Below are positions 58,384-64,000 of a DNA stretch of 64,000 bases, piece by piece. The notes beneath the pieces were generated by a model. The model saw only the letters and a list, made by a program, of their open reading frames with translations. It ran no database searches and was not told the DNA's origin. Source of the DNA: Hysterium pulicare CBS 123377 (taxonomy: Eukaryota; Ascomycota; Dothideomycetes; Hysteriales; Hysteriaceae); contig AJFK01000769.1 of assembly GCA_000467715.1 (NCBI GenBank), forward strand, positions 1 to 64,000, in the 5' to 3' direction. Every line of letters starts with the position of its first letter. Positions within the stretch are counted from its first letter, which is position 1. A program made the position numbers and the translations under genes.

Positions 58384-59732
58384 TGTAATCACTACCATCG
58401 GATGTGGGCTTTGCGGAAAGGAATAGATAAGGAGCAATGGGTCGTGGGGATATCGTTTTTATTCCCACGTTATCCCGCATGTCGACGAGTTGTAACTGGA
58501 ACGGTGCAGAGAGGCTTTTTCATCGGTGATTCTTCGGTTTATTAGTTTCTGTTTCACAGCGTTTTCCCCTTCTGCACTAGCAGTGCTGTCATTTGAGGTT
58601 CGTAGCGTGGTGCTCAAGAGCATGGTGTACGGAAATAAGAATTTCGAGAGTTTTGATATGATGCTACCAAGTTTCGTCCTCCACTCTGCATCATCCGTGC
58701 TTTGTGCGTCAGTTTCGCGGATGCCTCATGAAACAGGCGGACTTGCCCTAACAGAGAGCCAAGATGTCGGATACTTATGGAAGTGGCAGAATCGGCGCGA
58801 TGTGTGTGAGAGTGGTGGCGATCCTGAGATTCTGTCATGGTACACTAAGCGGTAAGGATGTTCCAAGAATGTACTCGAAGCATTGGAAAGAATTGCCGAT
58901 ACCCCAACCAGAACCAGGATCCGCACTAAGCGACACAAAAATATGTAGGTAGAAATGATAAATCCAGTGAACAAGAACCCAGATGTACATTCTTTTTGTT
59001 CATAGCCCCCCTATTCACCCTTGTGTGGTGGATGATGCAGCATACAATAATATGATTGTACAGAGTGAATGAAATGAGTAAGAAGCCGAAATGATATGCA
59101 GGAGATGTGATACCACGATATATCATCGCAAATCAATACTTGTTAGTGACAAATATATACACAAGCGTATGACGTGAGAAAATGTTGTTGACGAATTTGG
59201 CAGATATATGCCCAATATGATGTGAGGTTAGCCCGACACAGCCAATGCTCGATGACACCTTGAGGAAAAGGCGATTAAGACATGTTACCAATATTTGATG
59301 GCGGTGAAAAATAAGGGTATTATGCAGTATAGAGATATTTGATAGCGACCTGGTAGCGATTGTGGTAAGCTTTCGAACAACTTCCTGTGGCGAGCATTTG
59401 CCCTTTGCTCGTACGGTGGCAATCCGCAGCAAACTCAGACGTAATCGAAGCGGGCCCCGTAATAAAGTAAGCTATGTGTAACACTTATACATGCTTCGGT
59501 CGTCTCGGAGCAAGGGAGGTTTGAAATTGAAACCAGAATGAGGCGTCTCGAGTCCAGAGGTTTGGTATTTACCATAAACAATCTCCGGTCGTAACGCGTC
59601 AGGGAACAATCAAAATAGATTTGATCTATAGCTTCCTCGCTCTAACGCCGTGATTCATTGCCTCGGCGTAAGTTTGCTTTGCTCTTACAAATTCGTATTC
59701 TGTAGATAGTCATGTCTTGAGGCGCTCACATC
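58384..59732. other. Convergent intergenic gap, nothing identified
   Basis: This 1.35-kb gap lies between the 3' ends of SMC1 and the coiled-coil gene. Only short open frames are present; parts are AT-rich. No RNA gene or repeat is recognised. Confidence 0.55.
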
Positions 59733-61748
59733 TCATTCAACAACTGCTTTGCCCACCGCAGCTTCGATCTTGGTCCCGGAATCTAATAACTTCTGAGCAG
59801 CGGCTCGGATGGAAATACTCTCATCGCGCATTGTCTGAAGTGCTGTTTCCAATGACTGAGTCCGAGAACGGAGCCTCGATATTTCTGCTCGGAGCACTGG
59901 GATAGTTTCGGCCGAACTTGAGGGCGCTGGAGTCGGCACGGATGTTTTGGGCAGCTGTTGTGTAGCTGTAGCTGTGCTCCGATCTGATTTCTCTGCGCCT
60001 GCCACCATCGCTTCCTCCAAAAGCTTTATCCTTTGCCCGAGATCTGACTTCTCGGCTTCCCAGCGCCGTTTGTCGTCGGCACTCTGAGCTTGCAATCTGC
60101 TGGCCATTTCCATGATACGCATATACTGTGAATTGTTGGCAACCAACTGACGGCGCGCTTCATCCCGACTTCGTTGCAGTTCGTCTATTTGGCTTTCCAA
60201 AGAGGTGACTTGCGCCTGTAGCTTTTCCTTCTCATCGGTTACGCTGTTGATTTCAACATCGCTGACTTCAAATTTCTTTTCTAACGTTGCGCATTTAGTC
60301 CGCTGTCGTTCGAGTTTCTGAAGAAGGCTGTCGTATTCCCGTTGGAGTGTTTGAAACGCTAATGTTTTGATGCTGACCTGATGTTGAAGGTCCTGCAAAT
60401 GAGCTGATTGTGCTGAGTTCTGGAGAGATGAGGAGGGGGGAGACATCGGTGGTATGTTCGGAAAGTTCATTGACGATGGGGACGGGAGCATTCCAGATCT
60501 AAAAGGTTGTGCCAGTTGCATGGGAGATTGTGGAGCCATAAATACAGACCCTGATGATGAGACTGTTCTATGGGGCGAGTGCGCCATAGGGGTCATATCA
60601 CTGCCATAAGCTTGTCTTCGGTTATCTTCAGATGCCGTAGGGGGTTGTGCAAATCTCTGGTACTCGGAGTTAAGACTAAGGGGTTGTCTTGCGGGTGGCG
60701 ACTGCTCATCGCGATCGAGAAGGCGGTGTCCTCTCTTCATAGCTTCAAGTGATTTTGTCGTCAAGGCCGATTCGTCAAGCAATGATTCTTGCTGCTCCGG
60801 CGGGTGTAGAAAAGAGGAATCCTTGAATTGCTGCAGTTTGAGGTTGTTCCATTGCAAGAGCTTGAGTGCCCACTGGAGTGAACGTTCCGTACTATGGTTC
60901 TCAATCTCTGGCAACTATCTTGATTATCAGTATTGTGTATTCATGGGGACAAGTGATCTATTGAGGTATGATGAGATATTTCTTGAAAAACTCACCTCGT
61001 CCAGAGACCGTGTATCTTTGTGCAATATTAATCGCAGCTTTAAATCTAATGTCTGTAGTTCTGAGGCAACTTTGCGCATCAAATTGCGATTGTTGGAACA
61101 TGCTTGGCCCGAGCAATCGGAAGGACAGCAGATCACTGCCCCTATTTCTTGGTGGGTTGGATCAACGCCAACACGATGAGGCTGCGCGTCGGCAGCAAGT
61201 GGTGGCAGAGACAAATCTGAATCAATGCCGCTAAAGCGGTCTAGTGAAGGTTCTATAATAAAATTTAGCCACCGTAAGTGATCATGTAAAATCATTTAAT
61301 AGCAAAATTTTCAAGCAAAGATGAAATACGACAAATCCCATAGTGCTTACACTACAGAGCAAGACAGATCATGTGACGGAGAGGCGTGGGCGATTGGTGT
61401 CATACCTTGAACCTCGTCAAGCCGCTGCCTTTTCGCTTGGAAGACATCAAAGAGTGATTGTGACCTGGACGTTACTCTGTCATGCCCAGAAGACTCAAAG
61501 AACGAGGATAGTGGCTTCGGTGTGTGCACCACGAGAGATTCGGCCGATGAGATGCAGGTGGGAGTATACAGCGGAGGTAATCTTCGCTGGCCCAGATCTG
61601 GTTTGTCAGGAGCATACCAGCCGGCATGCTGCGGGAGCGGGGGAGCTGAACCCTCCCCGGCTGCAACTGTCGAGTTTCGGCTCGTGTTCCGGAAGTCGGT
61701 TGAGTGGTCGTCTTCCCATGGTCGTTTTCTTCCTGTCCAAGAGTCCAT
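59733..61748 (-). CDS. Fungal coiled-coil protein with Cys motif, unknown
   Basis: Three exons: 61748-61406, 61252-60996 and 60914-59733, giving 593 aa. The start MDSWTGRKRPWEDD is basic/aromatic, and the first ~115 residues are Ser/Pro-rich. Exon 2 encodes a short conserved-looking block with clustered cysteines (CCPSDCSGQAC) followed by helix (LMRKVASELQTLDLKLRLIL), reminiscent of the C-terminal dimer helices of fungal regulators. After another disordered Pro/Ser stretch, residues ~370-500 form a long coiled coil (LEKKFEVSDVEINSVTDEKE, SLESQIDELQRSRDEARRQL). A Ser/Pro gap and a last helix follow. Introns are 153 and 81 bp; all junctions keep frame. The function is unknown to me; a nuclear scaffold or regulator is possible. 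Confidence 0.83.
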
Positions 61749-62986
61749 GAGTAGGGACAACCGATGAGAAACAAGTGCAACCTATCCGGACCGCCATTCG
61801 TTTATGGTGAGGCGTAGTCGGGAGAAGTTATCAGTTTCAGTCCAATACCAGTAAGACGAACTCCGAAGCCCGAAGGAACATTGGCCTTGCTGACGGATTA
61901 GTAATGCCCATGGGGGTCTTGTTGGAAAAAGAACAAAAGAGCCTTGGGAACTTGGCTAACCGTTGTCGGATTAGGTTTTTGATAGTACAGAGCTTGCTCC
62001 TAGAGTCGATGAGATACAATGGCCGCTATAAATGAAACACGAAGATGCAATGGTCAAATAAATCGTGGACAGGGTTGCTTTTGACAGAAACAATGGGTGT
62101 CAATGCACGACCAAGAACGGCGTCAAAAACCATGAGTTGGGGCGCCACTACCGGCGTGACCGTCACACTGGAGCCAAAGCTTAAAGGCCTCGCTGGTGGA
62201 CCTGCTCACGTACAGTCGGCGGTGAGCTAAAAGGTTGTACGCAAAACATAGATGGAAGCGCACTGGAGGACTGTCGTAGTAGAGAAGTCGGGCGGATGGA
62301 GATGGTAGTCAGGCGTTGCGCATCAAAGCCAATAACGAGTGTAAAATAAGGAGAGAGGTGAACGTGACAGCACAATAGCATGGGGTGAGTGAGAGAGAAG
62401 GGGCTGAGTAATTAGTCCCAAGAGAAAGATGATGCTTGGTAAGAAGCAGAACGGTGGGAGAGATTGGATTGGGTTGGCGGTGCGGACGCCTTGCCGCTGA
62501 CCTAACTACCATTGTAGGCTAGAGGAGCTTACTAACACGAAACCAACGTTAGTGCTCGCCCTAAAGCACAGCTTTGAGGCATCTTTCGGGGACCTTTAAT
62601 ATGTAACCGTATATCCGTGATATCTCCGATTCTGTGGACTTTTTTGTCCGACTGAATCAGTGATGCACGCCATTAGCATCAGCAGATATCATGTCATGAC
62701 ATATCTAAGAAGCATAAATTAATAATGAGAAACTCAAAACGCTGCGACCGCTCTCTATCAAGTAGATTTCCTCTTCCATCAAAGCATGAGATTCTCCTAA
62801 AACCCCCTCGAACCAGAGAATTTCCTCATACAGATTTCATCCCGCCATCATGTGATAAAATGACGACCATGTCTCTCTGTTGGTCAGCGCGCGTTTCAAG
62901 TACACCAATGCAGAAGTCGATAGCGTGTAAGCAGAAAATTTTGAAAGTTAGGAAGACCCCTAAGAAGATTGAATTTCATTACACGC
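61749..62986. other. Intergenic, no gene supported
   Basis: This 1.24-kb gap holds the promoter of the coiled-coil gene and the 3' flank of the edge gene. I see no credible open frame or repeat. Confidence 0.55.
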
Positions 62987-64000
62987 CTACTTCCGCCATA
63001 ACTCTGTCCCCTCCTCCTGCGTCTCTTGCAGATGCGCTCCGATATCCAGGGCAATACCTCGAAGGCTCTCTTCAATCCATTGCCTCTCCCTTTCCACTAC
63101 ATCCCTCTCAATCTTCTGCATGGTCTGCAACTCTTCGAGCATCCCGCTCAGCAACACTCGGCACCTGGACACTATTGAAGCTATGCTCGAGCCAGGCGAA
63201 GGCTCGGTCAGCGTTTCCAAGTCGCGTGAAAAAGCAGTCAATTTACGAGTCAGTGTCGCGTTCTCTGCTTTCCAAGAGTCACCTAAACCTTCAGCAGATC
63301 TCAGATCACGACCAAGTCCCTTAGTACTCTGTTCTCTAGCAGCCCATATTTCTTCAACCCATGCTATCCACCTGTCAAAGTCTTCAGCAAGGCGAGCAAA
63401 CCGACCTCCCGGGTCTGTCAACGAAGGAAGTTCATGAAGAGGTCCGGATAGGAGCCGAATGTTGTCTGCAAGTCCAAATGCCGAATTTCCACTTGTCCAT
63501 TCTTGCAATGCATGCATGTTGAGCTGCTCCTGAACTTGACGCTCGTTATCTCGCAATACCTGATACATGCTTGCGACTTCGTCAAATTTTCCATGTAGCG
63601 CTCTCTTTGCGCTGCGTTCCCATTCGCGATATGTCTGTGATGAGCCTTCATGCAAGAGGTGAAGTTGAAGGAGCTCCGCTTGAAGAGCAAGGACATCGGA
63701 GGACATAGCAGTACTCGTAGGGTCTGGAGCAGGAGGATGTATGAACGTTGAGGTTGGAGCTTTACCCGTCTTTCTTGGGGTGAAATGTTGTTGTAGTGTT
63801 GAGAAAGTTGGCCGAGCTTGTTTCTTCATTTCGTCCTTGACCGGTTCCCTGCGTTTGGCGGTATTTGAAACCGTAGGGTGATCAGAGTCCGTGGTGCCGG
63901 TAGATTCGGGACTATCAAGTCGTTCAGGTCTTGGCCTATTGCTTGTAGAGCTTTTCAGCGCCGCGATCCGCTGAGAACTTCTATTACTAGCCTCAAAATT
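62987..64000 (-). CDS. Conserved-looking helical protein, cut by window edge
   Basis: The frame is open from 64000 (reading NFEASNRSSQRIAALK) to a stop at 62987, so at least the last 337 residues are present and the start lies outside the window. The first ~75 visible residues are basic and Ser/Pro-rich, followed by RPTFSTLQQHFTPRKTGKAP, a short conserved-looking motif. The rest is almost entirely helical and amphipathic (LALQAELLQLHLLHEGSSQT; WIAWVEEIWAAREQ; MLEELQTMQKIERDVVERE). No enzyme motif is visible. A structural or kinetochore/spindle-type role would fit the composition, but I cannot assign a family. No intron is needed in the visible part. Confidence 0.8.
   Translation of the reverse strand, partial: NFEASNRSSQRIAALKSSTSNRPRPERLDSPESTGTTDSDHPTVSNTAKRREPVKDEMKKQARPTFSTLQQHFTPRKTGKAPTSTFIHPPAPDPTSTAMSSDVLALQAELLQLHLLHEGSSQTYREWERSAKRALHGKFDEVASMYQVLRDNERQVQEQLNMHALQEWTSGNSAFGLADNIRLLSGPLHELPSLTDPGGRFARLAEDFDRWIAWVEEIWAAREQSTKGLGRDLRSAEGLGDSWKAENATLTRKLTAFSRDLETLTEPSPGSSIASIVSRCRVLLSGMLEELQTMQKIERDVVERERQWIEESLRGIALDIGAHLQETQEEGTELWRK

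Overview
The window is nuclear DNA of a filamentous ascomycete (Pezizomycotina). Evidence: genes on both strands are split by short GT-AG introns, mostly 45-81 bp, with CTAAC or CTGAC branch sites. The gene content is typical of moulds: ERG4 sterol reductase, a HET-domain protein, an NB-ARC/TPR NOD-like receptor, a chloroperoxidase, a DUF7896 protein and a CmcJ/AsaB-family enzyme. The mix suggests a leotiomycete-like or related mould, but I cannot fix the genus. I see no rRNA, CRISPR array, viral relic or intact large transposon.

Layout, left to right. 1-10 kb, all minus strand: a C2H2 transcription factor, the mitochondrial aspartate/glutamate carrier AGC1 and the pyruvate dehydrogenase E3-binding protein PDX1. 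10-13 kb: a two-pass, probably mitochondrial membrane protein divergent from PDX1, a CmcJ/AsaB-family Fe/2OG-type enzyme, and a small unknown gene. 13.4-20.3 kb: a divergent pair that is the most interesting part of the window. On the minus strand is a protein with a helical N-terminus and a DUF7580 (kinase-like) C-terminus; on the plus strand is a 1409-aa C2H2/NB-ARC/TPR receptor. They share a 587-bp promoter region. 21.9-27 kb: YTA7/ATAD2 chromatin AAA-bromodomain ATPase. 27.5-29.9 kb: two secreted or surface proteins (a Cys-rich sensor-like membrane protein and a heme-thiolate peroxidase). 29.9-37.9 kb: gene-poor, with a DUF7896 protein and an unknown coiled-coil protein. 37.9-43.8 kb: an RBR E3 ubiquitin ligase and a TPR/SET methyltransferase. 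44.5-50.1 kb: ERG4, a HET-domain protein and a repeat-containing unknown. 51.8-64 kb: GPC1 (glycerophosphocholine acyltransferase) divergent from SMC1 (cohesin), a coiled-coil unknown, and a gene cut by the right edge.

Most genes are housekeeping or chromatin genes with no evident shared pathway. The accessory part is the innate-immunity-like material: the NLR/DUF7580 pair and, 27 kb away, the HET protein. By analogy with known fungal NLR-effector pairs, the divergent pair may be a sensor plus a cell-death executor; this is inference. Less certain points: the exact 3' exon of the 10 kb membrane gene, the 5' ends of the HET gene and the small 12.6 kb gene, and a frame disturbance in the TPR part of the SET gene. 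Exon coordinates were derived by hand from splice signals and frame continuity.
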